A stretch of DNA of 60,432 bases from an uncultured Bacilli bacterium (GCA_944332225.1 CALVJO010000005.1:1-60432), one strand, 5' to 3'; shown: positions 17,716 to 27,028, counted from the stretch's first letter. Made by a program: numbers and translations. Notes: generated from the letters alone by a model not told the origin.

Positions 17716-19929
17716 ATGAAACATCTCAAAAAAGCCACGATGCTTGCTGTATTAGCAGCCTGCTTACTAGGAACGCCTGCATTAACTGCATGCGGAGGCG
17801 GAGGCGGAGGCAGCTCAACCCCATCTTCAATTGATTCTAAAGTTACTTTACAAAGTATTGAAGTAACAAAAATGCCTACAAAAGTAGAGTACATTACTGG
17901 TGAGACATTCGATCCAACAGGCATGGAAATCACCGCGCATTATTCTGATGGATCAACTGAAGTTTTAACTCAGGATGATTATTCTTATCCAAGAACACCA
18001 TTACAAACTGGTCAAGAATCTGTCGAAATCTCTTATCGCGGAAGATCAGTTGAAGTACCTATTACCGTTACTTTCGTATTAATGGTTACTTCTATTGAAG
18101 TAGAACAAATGCCAACAAAGACTACTTATGTTGTTGGAGAAACCTTTGATCCTACAGGCATGAGAGTCACTGGTAGACGTAATGATGGCACGAAAGTTGC
18201 TATTCAAGATTACACCTACGATAAGACAGATCCATTAACTTTAGATGATAGAACTGTAACTATCACCTATGAAGACATGTCGACAACGATTAATATTCAA
18301 GTGGTTGAAGAACAAGTAACTGGAATTAGAGTTACTAAGAATCCTACTAAGATTAATTATATCGTTGGTGAAGCCTTTGACCCAACTGGAATTGAAATCT
18401 CTACAATTACAAATGCTGGTAACTTAACTCCTTTAACTAGCGAAGATTTCACTTACGATAAACATGATCCATTAACGATAGAAGATACTGTTGTTACATT
18501 TACTTATGGTAATTTCACTACTACATTAAATATTTCAGTTTCTGAGAATGCTTTAACTGGAATTGAGATCACCACTCAACCTACTAAAGTAGAATATAAA
18601 GATGGTGAAACCTTTGATCCAACCGGTATGGTAGTAACCGCGCATTATGCAGATGAGTCTACTGCTGAAGTAACTGAATATACTTATCCAACTGATCCAT
18701 TAACGCCAGAAGATACTGAAGTTACTATTTCTTATGTTGGATTCACCGCGACTGTCCAAATCACTGTTTCTCCATTAAAAGATAGAGTTAACGTTAGAGG
18801 AATAGGCCTAGTTCGAGTCGAAGCTGAAGATTTAGATACTTCAAAAGCTACTTTAAGAGATGACTTTATTCAAGCTGGTCGTACCTTTATTGAAAATGGT
18901 GATGGTGCATCAGGTGGAGCAAACATCTGCGGATACAACCCAGGATCAATCTTTGAGATTCCAGTTACCACCGATCAACCAACTAAGATTCTTATTAGAG
19001 CTAGAATGTCTGACACTAACCTTAACTATAAGATTAATGATGGTGTTAGATTCAAAATGGATGAAGATGTTCTAATTTCTGATGATGTTACGTTTACTTA
19101 TGCAGGAACAGGTGACTATTGGAACTGGAAAGAATTCAATATTGCAACAGTTGAATTAGAACCAGGAGAACACGTCTTTAGCTTAGAATCTCTTTCTCAA
19201 AGACCTAATCTTGATAGATTTGATTTCTATGTTCTTGAATATGGTGATGAAGTCATGGAAAAAGAATTAACTAGCCTTCAAGTAACTACTAATCCAACAA
19301 AGACTTCTTATAAAATAGGAGAAACCTTCGATCCAACAGGAATGGTTATCACAGGAGTTTATAATACTGGCGAAACTGAAGTTATCGAAGATTACACAGT
19401 AGATACTACAACTCCTTTAGATCAAAATGATACTTATGTTACTGTCTCAGTTGGTTCAGTAAGCGTTAATGTACCAATTTCTGTATATGGATTAAATGTC
19501 CAAGAAGCCGGCGAATATAAACATGAAGCTGAGCACGTCGATACTAGTCATTTAGTCCCAGACTGGGACGGTGGATTTATTGAAAATTCAGGAAGCGTTT
19601 CATCTAATGGTCAAAATTTAGGCCACATTGCCGGTGGATACATTGAAATCCCATTTGTAACTAATAAAGTTTATAACTTAAAAGTTGATATCTTAATTGC
19701 TTTCCCTACCCCAGTTATGGCAAGCGATAAAATTGATACTTTAGCCATTGATGGTAAAGTGATTGAATTCGAAGATGTTGCTTTAGATGCCGCGGAAGGA
19801 AATCAATATTGGAATTATCAAACCGTTACAATCTCTAAAGATAGTTTAGCTGCTGGTGAACATACATTTAGATTGACCCTCAAAGGCGGCGGAAACTATG
19901 ACTATTTCAACTTTATCTTTACTGAATAA
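17716..19929 (+). CDS. lipoprotein with bacterial Ig-like repeats and two CBM6/35-like domains
   Basis: About 737 residues from the ATG at 17716, chosen because TAGGAGG lies upstream and the signal peptide then starts as MKHLKKATML. The lipobox is LTAC followed by a Gly-rich linker. Repeated units of about 75 residues (xxKxxYxxGExFDPTGMxI...DYxYxxxxPL) resemble Ig-like domain groups Big_3/Big_4; I count four before the first CBM and one between the two CBMs. The two CBM-like domains start with RVEAEDLDTS and KHEAEHVDTS and end as jelly-roll-like strands (GEHVFSLESL, GEHTFRLTL). No catalytic domain is seen, so it is probably a surface glycan-binding protein acting with the adjacent GH3 enzyme. 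Confidence 0.78.
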   Translation: MKHLKKATMLAVLAACLLGTPALTACGGGGGGSSTPSSIDSKVTLQSIEVTKMPTKVEYITGETFDPTGMEITAHYSDGSTEVLTQDDYSYPRTPLQTGQESVEISYRGRSVEVPITVTFVLMVTSIEVEQMPTKTTYVVGETFDPTGMRVTGRRNDGTKVAIQDYTYDKTDPLTLDDRTVTITYEDMSTTINIQVVEEQVTGIRVTKNPTKINYIVGEAFDPTGIEISTITNAGNLTPLTSEDFTYDKHDPLTIEDTVVTFTYGNFTTTLNISVSENALTGIEITTQPTKVEYKDGETFDPTGMVVTAHYADESTAEVTEYTYPTDPLTPEDTEVTISYVGFTATVQITVSPLKDRVNVRGIGLVRVEAEDLDTSKATLRDDFIQAGRTFIENGDGASGGANICGYNPGSIFEIPVTTDQPTKILIRARMSDTNLNYKINDGVRFKMDEDVLISDDVTFTYAGTGDYWNWKEFNIATVELEPGEHVFSLESLSQRPNLDRFDFYVLEYGDEVMEKELTSLQVTTNPTKTSYKIGETFDPTGMVITGVYNTGETEVIEDYTVDTTTPLDQNDTYVTVSVGSVSVNVPISVYGLNVQEAGEYKHEAEHVDTSHLVPDWDGGFIENSGSVSSNGQNLGHIAGGYIEIPFVTNKVYNLKVDILIAFPTPVMASDKIDTLAIDGKVIEFEDVALDAAEGNQYWNYQTVTISKDSLAAGEHTFRLTLKGGGNYDYFNFIFTE

Positions 19930-19948
19930 TTATTAGAAAGGTTAATTT

Positions 19949-22927
19949 ATGAAAAGAACAACGACAGTAGTTTCGCTGTCCGTAATGCTCTTTCTCGCCT
20001 CTGCTTTGGCGATTGGTAACTCAATCGCCTTTAGCTATGGTGGAATTCTCGATTCATTCTTCTCTTCAGGAAACAATAATAGCAATACCGACAAAGTCGA
20101 TGAGGCTTTAACTGAAGGAAAGGATCTAGCTCAAGAAATTACGGAACAAGGCGATGTCTTACTTAAGAATAATGGAACATTACCTTTAGATTCATCTCAA
20201 GATTTAAGAGTCAACATCTTTGGTTGGGGAGGATCTGATAATGGATTCCTCTACCAAGGTGGAGGTTCTTCAGAAGGTGGATATTCCGCGGATAGAATCT
20301 CTTTATACGATGCTTTTAGACAAAGTGGATTCGATATCAATGAAAATCTAGCTAATGCGTATAATGCTTTATCCTATCGTAGAGAAGGTGGACCTGACCA
20401 AAATAGACACGATATTTATTATAGAACCTATGAGCCAGGACAAGATTTCTATGATGATAATTTGAAAGATGCCTTAAACTTCTCAGATACCGCGGTTGTG
20501 GTCTTATCTAGAAGAGCAACTGAAGGTGATGATTTACCTAAGGTTAGCTATGATGAATCAGGTAACGCAGATGAAACAAGAAACTATCTTTCTTTAACTG
20601 CTAAAGAAGAGTTAATGATGGATGTAATCACTGAAAACTTTGAAAACGTTATCGTTTTAATTAATTCATCGGCTCCAATGGAGATGGGATTCTTAGATAA
20701 CGATAAAGTCGACGCGGCTATGTATATCGGTTATCCAGGATATTATGGTGCTGTTGCAGTTCCAAAAATCCTTTCCGGCGCGGTTAATCCATCTGGTCAT
20801 TTAACTGATACAGCAGCTTATGAGCTTGAATCAGCTCCTAGCTATTTAAATTCAGGTCCTGATGCTTCAATAGTTTACGGAGGTAGAGGTGGCCGTTATA
20901 AAGACTATGCAGAAGATATCTATGTAGGTTATAAATGGTATGAAACAGCAGATGCTGAAGGATACTTTGATAACGAAACAAGAGATTCCTATGGTAAACA
21001 ATTAACAGGATATGATGCTGTAGTCCAATTCCCTCTTGGATTTGGTTTATCATATACTACATTTGATTGGACTCTTGATGCGATTACTGTTAAAAACGAT
21101 ACAAAGACTGTTGATATCTCTAAAGATAGAAACTATCAATTAAAAGAAACTGACGTCTTAACTTTCCAAGTTTGGGTGGAAAATACTGGCGATGTTCCAG
21201 GAAGAGATGTCGTTCAAATTTATTCTAACCCTCCTTATACTCCAGGTGGAATTGAAAAAGCAGCTCAAAACTTAGTAGCTTTTGAAAAGACTGGCTTATT
21301 ACCTCCTGGTGAAGGACAACAACTTCAATTAGAAGTTAAAGTTACTGATTTAGCTTCTTACGATACTTACGATAAGAATAACAATGCGTTCATGGGCTAT
21401 GAATTAGATGAAGGTGCTTATACTTTCTCTATTAGAACTGACGCGCATACTGTTAAAGTCGATAGCGATCCATTAAACGGCGGAGACATGAATTATACAT
21501 TCTATGTTCCAACCGGCGGATATCAAATCGAAAATGATCCAGTAACTAATTATCCAGTTGAAAATCGTTTCACAAATTACACGAATAATGAATCTGGGGC
21601 TAGCTCAACCTCTCAAGAAACTCAAAATTATTATAATGTTTCTATCGATGGTCACGATTCTAACCCAGCATATGATCAAGATATCACTTATTTAACTAGA
21701 GAAGACTTTGAAGGAACTTTCCCTTCACAAAGAACTGAAACTAGAATTATGTCTGATGAGATGTACAATAATGTCTTCTTAGTACATGCTCCATTTAATA
21801 ATTCTGCCGATGAAATGCCAGCAACTGGTAAGACATTTGAAAAAACAATTACAATTGATGATGTTCGTGGATTAGATTATGATGATTCTTTATGGGATGA
21901 TTTAATCTCTCAATTAACAGTTGAAGAATTACAATATCTTTCCGCGCAGGGTGGATTTGGTACTTACGCGATTACTAGAATTAATAAAGGCCACTGCGTT
22001 GACTCTGATGGAGGAACTGGCTTCACAAACGGAGTTGTTACTTCTGGTGGATTACACGCGATTAAATATCCAGCAGCTAACATTTTAGCGTCAACATGGG
22101 ATGTTGATGAAGCTTATAAATGGGGACACGCGATTGGAACCGAAGGTCAAGCTTTAGGTATCCAAGGTTGGTATGCTCCTGGATGTAACGTTCATAGATC
22201 TCCTTTAGGTGGTAGAAATTTTGAATACTTCTCAGAAGATGGATTCATGTGTGGTAAATTCGTTGCTAACACAGTTAAAGCATGTACTGAAAACGCTGTT
22301 TATGCCTATATGAAACACTTTGCCGCGAACGATACTGATGAAGGTAGAAACGGTCAATTCATCTATATGACTGAACAATCTTTAAGAGAAATTTGGGCAA
22401 AACCAGGTGAAGTTGCCACGAAAGAAGGTAAAGCAAATGCGATGATGGTTTCAGTTGATAGAATTGGAGCAACTAGAGCAACTGGAAGCTATGCTTTATT
22501 AACCGACTTATTAAGAAATGAATGGGGCTTTAGAGGAAGCACGATCACTGACTACTATCAAGGTGGTAATGTTAACGATCTTGATGAAGGAATTAGAGTT
22601 GGTAATGACTTAGCCTTAATGCCAAACGGTGGAAGAAACTTATTCGATGATTGGCAAAATCCATCCGCGACATCAGTTATAGCCTTACAAAATGCCGCGC
22701 ATAATATTCTCTATACCTATGCTGATACTCTTGAGAGAACTGCAAACTTCTCAGGCGTTGATTTAGGTGATGAAATCGGTAACAGAGAAAATGATACTTC
22801 TGGTAGATGGTGGAGATATCTCCTCTACTCAATTGATGCAGTAGTTGGAGTTGGATTCGCCGGATGGGCAACTGCCTGTATCTACTTAACTTGGTTTAAA
22901 AGCAAGAAGAGAAGAGAGGAGGACTAA
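19949..22927 (+). CDS. membrane-anchored GH3 glycoside hydrolase with swapped domain order
   Basis: A 992-residue surface enzyme of glycoside hydrolase family 3, probably a beta-glycosidase. The order is unusual: N-terminal signal anchor (8-32), then the GH3 C-terminal alpha/beta sandwich (QGDVLLKNNGTLPL, VIVLINSSAPMEMG), a fibronectin-like segment (VENTGDVPGRDVVQIY), then the TIM barrel that normally comes first (GWYAPGCNVHRSPLGGRNFEYFSED, KHFAAND). The nucleophile should be Asp868 in GFRGSTITDYYQGG. A C-terminal helix (GVGFAGWATACIYLTW) and basic tail follow. Swapped GH3 enzymes are known from rumen Firmicutes. It follows the CBM lipoprotein by 19 nt. The substrate is not evident. Confidence 0.88.
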   Translation: MKRTTTVVSLSVMLFLASALAIGNSIAFSYGGILDSFFSSGNNNSNTDKVDEALTEGKDLAQEITEQGDVLLKNNGTLPLDSSQDLRVNIFGWGGSDNGFLYQGGGSSEGGYSADRISLYDAFRQSGFDINENLANAYNALSYRREGGPDQNRHDIYYRTYEPGQDFYDDNLKDALNFSDTAVVVLSRRATEGDDLPKVSYDESGNADETRNYLSLTAKEELMMDVITENFENVIVLINSSAPMEMGFLDNDKVDAAMYIGYPGYYGAVAVPKILSGAVNPSGHLTDTAAYELESAPSYLNSGPDASIVYGGRGGRYKDYAEDIYVGYKWYETADAEGYFDNETRDSYGKQLTGYDAVVQFPLGFGLSYTTFDWTLDAITVKNDTKTVDISKDRNYQLKETDVLTFQVWVENTGDVPGRDVVQIYSNPPYTPGGIEKAAQNLVAFEKTGLLPPGEGQQLQLEVKVTDLASYDTYDKNNNAFMGYELDEGAYTFSIRTDAHTVKVDSDPLNGGDMNYTFYVPTGGYQIENDPVTNYPVENRFTNYTNNESGASSTSQETQNYYNVSIDGHDSNPAYDQDITYLTREDFEGTFPSQRTETRIMSDEMYNNVFLVHAPFNNSADEMPATGKTFEKTITIDDVRGLDYDDSLWDDLISQLTVEELQYLSAQGGFGTYAITRINKGHCVDSDGGTGFTNGVVTSGGLHAIKYPAANILASTWDVDEAYKWGHAIGTEGQALGIQGWYAPGCNVHRSPLGGRNFEYFSEDGFMCGKFVANTVKACTENAVYAYMKHFAANDTDEGRNGQFIYMTEQSLREIWAKPGEVATKEGKANAMMVSVDRIGATRATGSYALLTDLLRNEWGFRGSTITDYYQGGNVNDLDEGIRVGNDLALMPNGGRNLFDDWQNPSATSVIALQNAAHNILYTYADTLERTANFSGVDLGDEIGNRENDTSGRWWRYLLYSIDAVVGVGFAGWATACIYLTWFKSKKRREED

Positions 22928-22929
22928 TT

Positions 22930-23457
22930 ATGAAATCTTTAGGAGAAAACATTAAATTAGCCATTCTCGAAGGTTGTTCGATAATCTCTGGAATTCTTGC
23001 CTTAATCTTCGTGTTTATTCCTGCTTACTTTGAAGATGGACGCGCGGATATGACAACATTCCAAATTATGTTAGGCGATGATAGATTAGATGGATCACCA
23101 TTGATTGTTCTTGGCTTCGTATGCTTGATTCTTGGAATTATCGCTTCAGGAGTTTTACTTGCATTGCTTCTTCTTAAAAAGAGCAATCCTCTCACGACGA
23201 CATTAATTTCAATTGGAAGTATTGTCTTAACCTTAATTGGAGGAGTAATCCTTACTTGTTCAATCTTTATTGTTGGACTTGATACTCTCAACAGCGAACT
23301 TGGATTAGTTCAAGGAAGCTGGGGCTTTAGAGCTGGGTTCTTCTTGATTCCTATCTTTAGTCTCATATCAATTGGATTATCATATCCTTCAGCTATGATT
23401 ATTCTTCATCATCAAGATTTACGTGATGCAGGAAAGTTAGAATCACAAGCTAATTAA
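22930..23457 (+). CDS. four-helix membrane protein of the GH3 operon
   Basis: 175 residues with four hydrophobic helices and a charged loop after the first (PAYFEDGRADMTT). It begins 2 nt after the GH3 stop, with the ribosome site (AGAGGAGG) inside the end of the GH3 gene, so translation is coupled. I recognise no family. Its position suggests a role with the two surface proteins upstream, for instance as a membrane partner, but nothing in its sequence shows this. A terminator follows directly. Confidence 0.65.
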   Translation: MKSLGENIKLAILEGCSIISGILALIFVFIPAYFEDGRADMTTFQIMLGDDRLDGSPLIVLGFVCLILGIIASGVLLALLLLKKSNPLTTTLISIGSIVLTLIGGVILTCSIFIVGLDTLNSELGLVQGSWGFRAGFFLIPIFSLISIGLSYPSAMIILHHQDLRDAGKLESQAN

Positions 23458-23469
23458 ATAATTAAATTA

Positions 23470-23510
23470 AAAAGAGCTATTATTAACCATTGGCTATAAG
23501 TAGCTCTTTT
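23470..23510 (+). terminator. intrinsic terminator of the GH3 operon
   Basis: AAAAGAGCTA (23470-23479) pairs perfectly with TAGCTCTTTT (23501-23510), and the T-run continues. The loop is 21 nt. Confidence 0.8.
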
Positions 23511-23535
23511 TTTCTTAAAATATATTTTGCTTAAC

Positions 23536-23922
23536 TTATCCTACAAGATAGGTATTAAGATTCGTGTAGATTACTTTATAAAGGAATGAATAATTTAAAG
23601 CTAGGATAATAGCAAAAGAAGTGAGAACATATTTGTTTTTCTTATAGTTAAGAATAATCAAAACAATATCTAATACCATTAAAAACAAAATTATAGAGGA
23701 GCAAACTAATGAAATCGTTCCAATAGGAATTCTTATAAAATTTTCGATTTTTTAGTTGTAAAATACGTATTCAGTATCATAAAAATACCAAGGTTTAGGA
23801 CCTCTAAAACCATTGTAATATCTAATAGGTAATGTTAATAACAAAATTGGAATAAGAGATATTATGATAAGTACTATATAGGCTATTAATTGATTTCTAT
23901 TTAATCTTTTCAAAACTTCCAT
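23536..23922 (-). pseudogene. membrane protein gene interrupted by an in-frame TAA
   Basis: The frame starts at the ATG at 23922 behind AAGGAGG and reads a membrane protein with one helix (QLIAYIVLIIISLIPILLLTL). It meets a TAA at 23752-23754 after 56 residues. The same frame then continues for 72 more codons with clear membrane-protein character (LVCSSIILFLMVLDIVLIILNYKKNK) to a TAA at 23536. No frameshift is needed, only one nonsense change. The product as encoded would be a 56-residue fragment. A separate small protein of 56 residues is possible but less likely, given the coding quality after the stop. Confidence 0.6.
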
Positions 23923-23932
23923 ACCATCCTCC

Positions 23933-24280
23933 TTAGAATATTACCCATACCACGAACGTGAAGATGAATATTGATAGATTCGTTATATAAAAAGAGTATG
24001 GTAATCCCTTTTTTCTAATTGATTGAATAATTAAAGAACTTAATCCAAGGACACCTACTAAACTTAAACTAATTAAGGTAACGTTATTTTTAAAAATAAA
24101 TAAAGGTATCTGAGGTACAAGATGAAGATAAATGTATAAATAGGAATAAGTTTGATTTGGATCGCCGAAAGAAGACTCCCTAAAAGGGATGTGGAGATAG
24201 ATAATATACGAGATAAAGAAAATTAATTCTAAAATGGAAAGATAATTAATCTTTAAATAATCTAAAAACTTTTTAATAAT
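23933..24280 (-). pseudogene. membrane protein frame with good ribosome site but no standard start codon
   Basis: An open frame of about 115 codons with four membrane helices (e.g. ILELIFFISYIIYLHIPF, NVTLISLSLVGVLGLSSLII) sits behind a perfect AGGAGG, yet the codons at the right distance are ATT ATT ATT and no ATG, GTG or TTG is in frame. Its stop overlaps the ribosome site of the next gene, so the two formed an operon. Either ATT is used as a rare start or the start has been lost; I favour loss because the downstream partner is also broken. The function is unknown. Confidence 0.5.
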
Positions 24281-24420
24281 AATATCCTCCTGTTTTTCTT
24301 CTTTATAATACTAAAATAAAAATAACGAAAGATAATGTAAAGAAAAAAGTAAAATAGCAATTAAAAATATAATAATTGCAAGATATAGTAAATAGTATCT
24401 TTGGAAGTTTAATTGCTTAA

Positions 24421-24834
24421 AATAAATCAAAAAATATCGATGATTTTATTCAAAAGACATATGATTATTTTAAAAAGAAATTAACTCCTTTTGACCATGA
24501 AGAATTACCTTTATATAAGCAAATTTATAAACGCGAAAAAGAAATAATAGATATCATTAAACAAGTAAGCAAATCATCAAGAGATTATTATGTTTATAGC
24601 GATCATGTATATCGATCAATAAAATATTCTCCTGTTGATGGAGTTATCTCATTTATTGATGAATACCAAAAATCAGAATCTTTTTCTCTCCCTAATTGGG
24701 ATTCATATCTTGATAATTACATCATTAATTATCTAATTAAATGCAACCTTGATTATAGAATATTTGTCTATTCAAAAGATGAGCTTGATAAATATCGTAT
24801 CGTTAATTTAAAAGAAGAATTAGAATTAATTTAA
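24421..24834 (+). pseudogene. 5'-truncated remnant of an unidentified soluble protein gene
   Basis: A 138-codon open frame with normal codon use reads as a soluble, charged protein (FDHEELPLYKQIYKREKEII, SRDYYVYSDHVYRSIKYSP, NWDSYLDNYIINYLI). It contains no Met, Val-GTG or Leu-TTG codon that could start it, and a TAA lies directly upstream in frame. It therefore looks like the 3' end of a gene whose beginning was deleted. I do not recognise the family. Together with the two broken genes on the other strand it marks 23.5-24.8 kb as a decaying region. Confidence 0.5.
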
Positions 24835-24879
24835 TCACGGTTTTTGCGGTAAATAATTTAATTAAGGCTAATCTTAAAA

Positions 24880-24922
24880 AGTGACTATATCACTAGATGG
24901 AATGAAGAAATTATGGTAAAAT
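24880..24922 (+). promoter_or_regulatory. likely promoter of the LytTR two-component operon
   Basis: An extended -10 (TGG then TAAAAT, 24914-24922) lies 25 nt before the response regulator ATG. A small dyad, AGTGA (24880-24884) and TCACT (24890-24894), sits at the expected -35 position, where a regulator could bind. No good -35 hexamer is visible. Confidence 0.4.
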
Positions 24923-24947
24923 TCAAAATCAAGGACAAGGATTTTTC

Positions 24948-25649
24948 ATGATTAAAGTAGCAATAATTGAAGATGAAAAAAATGAACAAGAACACATCAA
25001 ACAACTCTTAAATTCAAACGGGGGGGGGTATCACTACCTTCTTTCGTTCTTCGATAACGGAAATCAATTCTTCTTTGATTTTCAATATGGTCTCTTTGAT
25101 TTAATTTTGATGGATATCGATCTAAAAGATCGAGAGAATGGAATTCAAATATCGATGCGACTACGCGAAATTGATCCAGATGTTTGCTTAGTATTTATTA
25201 CTAATTTAGCCCAATATGCGATTCAAGGATATCGTGTTAATGCTTTTGATTATATCGTTAAACCGATTAATGAATATGATTTTAATCAGAGAATTGCCTC
25301 AATCAGCAAAATGATTGAAGAGAGGAAAAAAGAAAAAATATTAATCTCTAATGATGGGGCTAAAGTCGCTATAGCGATTAAAGATATCTATTATGTTGAG
25401 GTTGCTAATCATTCTTTGATCTATCATACTTCAAAAGGTGATTTTAAAACTTATGGATCTTTAAAAGAGGTAGTTAAAGATTTTAAAGATAGAAACTTTT
25501 CTTTATGTAATTCTTGCTTTTTAGTCAACCTTGAATACGTGGAACGAATTCAAGGATTCTCAGTTTTTGTAAAAGGACATGAACTTTTAATCTCTCATCC
25601 TAAAAAGAAGAGTTTTTTAGAGAGTTTAAATATCTTTTTAGGTAAGTGA
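24948..25649 (+). CDS. LytTR-family response regulator
   Basis: A 233-residue two-component regulator. The receiver domain has the acidic pair Glu8-Asp9, the phospho-acceptor Asp56 (LILMDIDL) and the KP switch (DYIVKPINEYD). The LytTR DNA-binding domain fills the C-terminal 100 residues (DIYYVEVANHSLIYHTSKGD, FSLCNSCFLVNLEYVERIQG). Such regulators often control peptide signalling, autolysis or surface genes. Codons 25-27 are three GGG in a row, making a run of nine G that could slip and switch the gene off. The kinase gene overlaps or abuts the stop. A GGACAAGGA ribosome site precedes the ATG. Confidence 0.92.
   Translation: MIKVAIIEDEKNEQEHIKQLLNSNGGGYHYLLSFFDNGNQFFFDFQYGLFDLILMDIDLKDRENGIQISMRLREIDPDVCLVFITNLAQYAIQGYRVNAFDYIVKPINEYDFNQRIASISKMIEERKKEKILISNDGAKVAIAIKDIYYVEVANHSLIYHTSKGDFKTYGSLKEVVKDFKDRNFSLCNSCFLVNLEYVERIQGFSVFVKGHELLISHPKKKSFLESLNIFLGK
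25020..25028 (+). repeat. G9 homopolymer inside the response regulator gene
   Basis: Nine consecutive G bases form codons 25-27 (Gly-Gly-Gly) in the loop after the first receiver helix. This is exceptional in sequence with so little G+C. Gain or loss of one or two bases would truncate the regulator near residue 30. Confidence 0.85.
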
Positions 25650-25651
25650 TT

Positions 25652-27010
25652 ATGGATAAATTATACCCAATTAACGGATTGTTCTTTTATCGATTAATTT
25701 TCATGGCTCTTTTGATCTTAGGTGAGGCTATCTTTTGTTATAAATTAGCTAAAAAAGATCATTTTGCTATTAGATTAACTATAGGAATAATCGCTTGCTT
25801 CATATTTGCTTTAGCTTTCCCTATTCCAACATCTAATGATTTTTATTCGATGATGATGTTCTTTTGTATGTTTGCTTTTACTTATCTAGTTAGCTTATTT
25901 TTATTTAAAGCTGATAAGATGATGATTCTATTTTGTTTGATATGTGGATACACAATTGAGCATATCGCTTATGAATTATATCTTTGCTTAACTTCTTTTA
26001 TAGTTGCAGGTGATTCTAAGTTTGGAGGCTTATATAACTACGATAGTTTAAAATTATTTGATGGAAATTTAGATTTAGTTCTTTGGATTGTTTCCTATAT
26101 CAATATCTATTGGATTATGTTAGTTACCTTCGCGCATAAGATAGAAAAAGGAAGAGTCTTTGAAAAATTAGGAGGAGGAAGAGCTTTAGCTATTGGAACC
26201 TTCTTTATAATCATCGATATCGTAATCAACAGCGTGGTGTCTTTCTATTCATCAATTCATTATGAGAGAATCTTTGTTGGTCTCGTCGCTTTAGTGAATA
26301 TGATTTGCTGTGTCATCGGGATATCGTTTATCTTTGAAATGTATTATTTAGGAAACATGAGACGAGAGTATTCAATCATTAGAGAGATTAGAAATGCTGA
26401 AAAAGATCAATATCAATTATCTAAAGAAACCATCGATATGATTAATATTAAATGCCATGATTTTAGGCATCAAATCGTCAAATTTGGTAAAGAACAAAAT
26501 ATTAATGATGAAGCGATTAAGAGTATAAATAATTTGATTGATATCTATGATTCATCAATTAAAACCACGAATAATGCATTGAACGTCATTCTTTCTGAAA
26601 AATCATTAATTTGTTTAAAATATGATATCGTCTTTTCATGCATTGTTAATGGAGACTTATTATCTTTTATGCAAGAAGAAGATATTTATTCTCTCTTTGG
26701 AAATATTTTAGATAATGCAATTGACGCGGTTAAAGATTTAAAAAAAGAACAGAAGACCATTAGATTAAAAATTAAATCGGTAGGTAATATAATCTCAATT
26801 TCTTCAAAGAATTTCTATGACCAAGAATTAACTATTGAAAATGGCTTACCTAAATCGAATAAAGGTGATTCTAACTATCATGGATTCGGTTTAAAATCAG
26901 TAAGATCAATCGCTGAAAAATATAATGGAAGCATGAATATTACTACAGAAAATAATGTCTTTGAAATCACCTTGATGTTTATTCAAGATGATATTAATAA
27001 ATCTAATTGA
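25652..27010 (+). CDS. GHKL sensor histidine kinase partner of the LytTR regulator
   Basis: About 452 residues. Six or so membrane helices fill residues 1-230, then a dimerisation/phospho-acceptor segment (INIKCHDFRHQIVKFG; His269 of the HD motif is the likely site) and a GHKL ATPase follow, with the N box NILDNAIDAV and the G box YHGFGLKSVR. This is the AgrC/LytS-like class that senses peptides or membrane signals. A GTG overlapping the regulator stop by 4 nt is another start, but spacing from AGG favours the ATG at 25652. No agrB/agrD-like pair is seen nearby. A terminator follows. Confidence 0.9.
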   Translation: MDKLYPINGLFFYRLIFMALLILGEAIFCYKLAKKDHFAIRLTIGIIACFIFALAFPIPTSNDFYSMMMFFCMFAFTYLVSLFLFKADKMMILFCLICGYTIEHIAYELYLCLTSFIVAGDSKFGGLYNYDSLKLFDGNLDLVLWIVSYINIYWIMLVTFAHKIEKGRVFEKLGGGRALAIGTFFIIIDIVINSVVSFYSSIHYERIFVGLVALVNMICCVIGISFIFEMYYLGNMRREYSIIREIRNAEKDQYQLSKETIDMINIKCHDFRHQIVKFGKEQNINDEAIKSINNLIDIYDSSIKTTNNALNVILSEKSLICLKYDIVFSCIVNGDLLSFMQEEDIYSLFGNILDNAIDAVKDLKKEQKTIRLKIKSVGNIISISSKNFYDQELTIENGLPKSNKGDSNYHGFGLKSVRSIAEKYNGSMNITTENNVFEITLMFIQDDINKSN

Positions 27011-27028
27011 TTCTATTGTTAATAAATT

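Noticed and set aside
17796-17813. GGAGGC hexamer repeat as a phase-variable tract
   Set aside because: Unit length is 6, so changes in copy number stay in frame and only alter the Gly linker after the lipobox.
17652-17933. Minus-strand frame over the lipoprotein signal peptide
   Set aside because: It is a shadow of the Gly-rich linker (PPPPPPP from the GGAGGC repeat), without support of its own.
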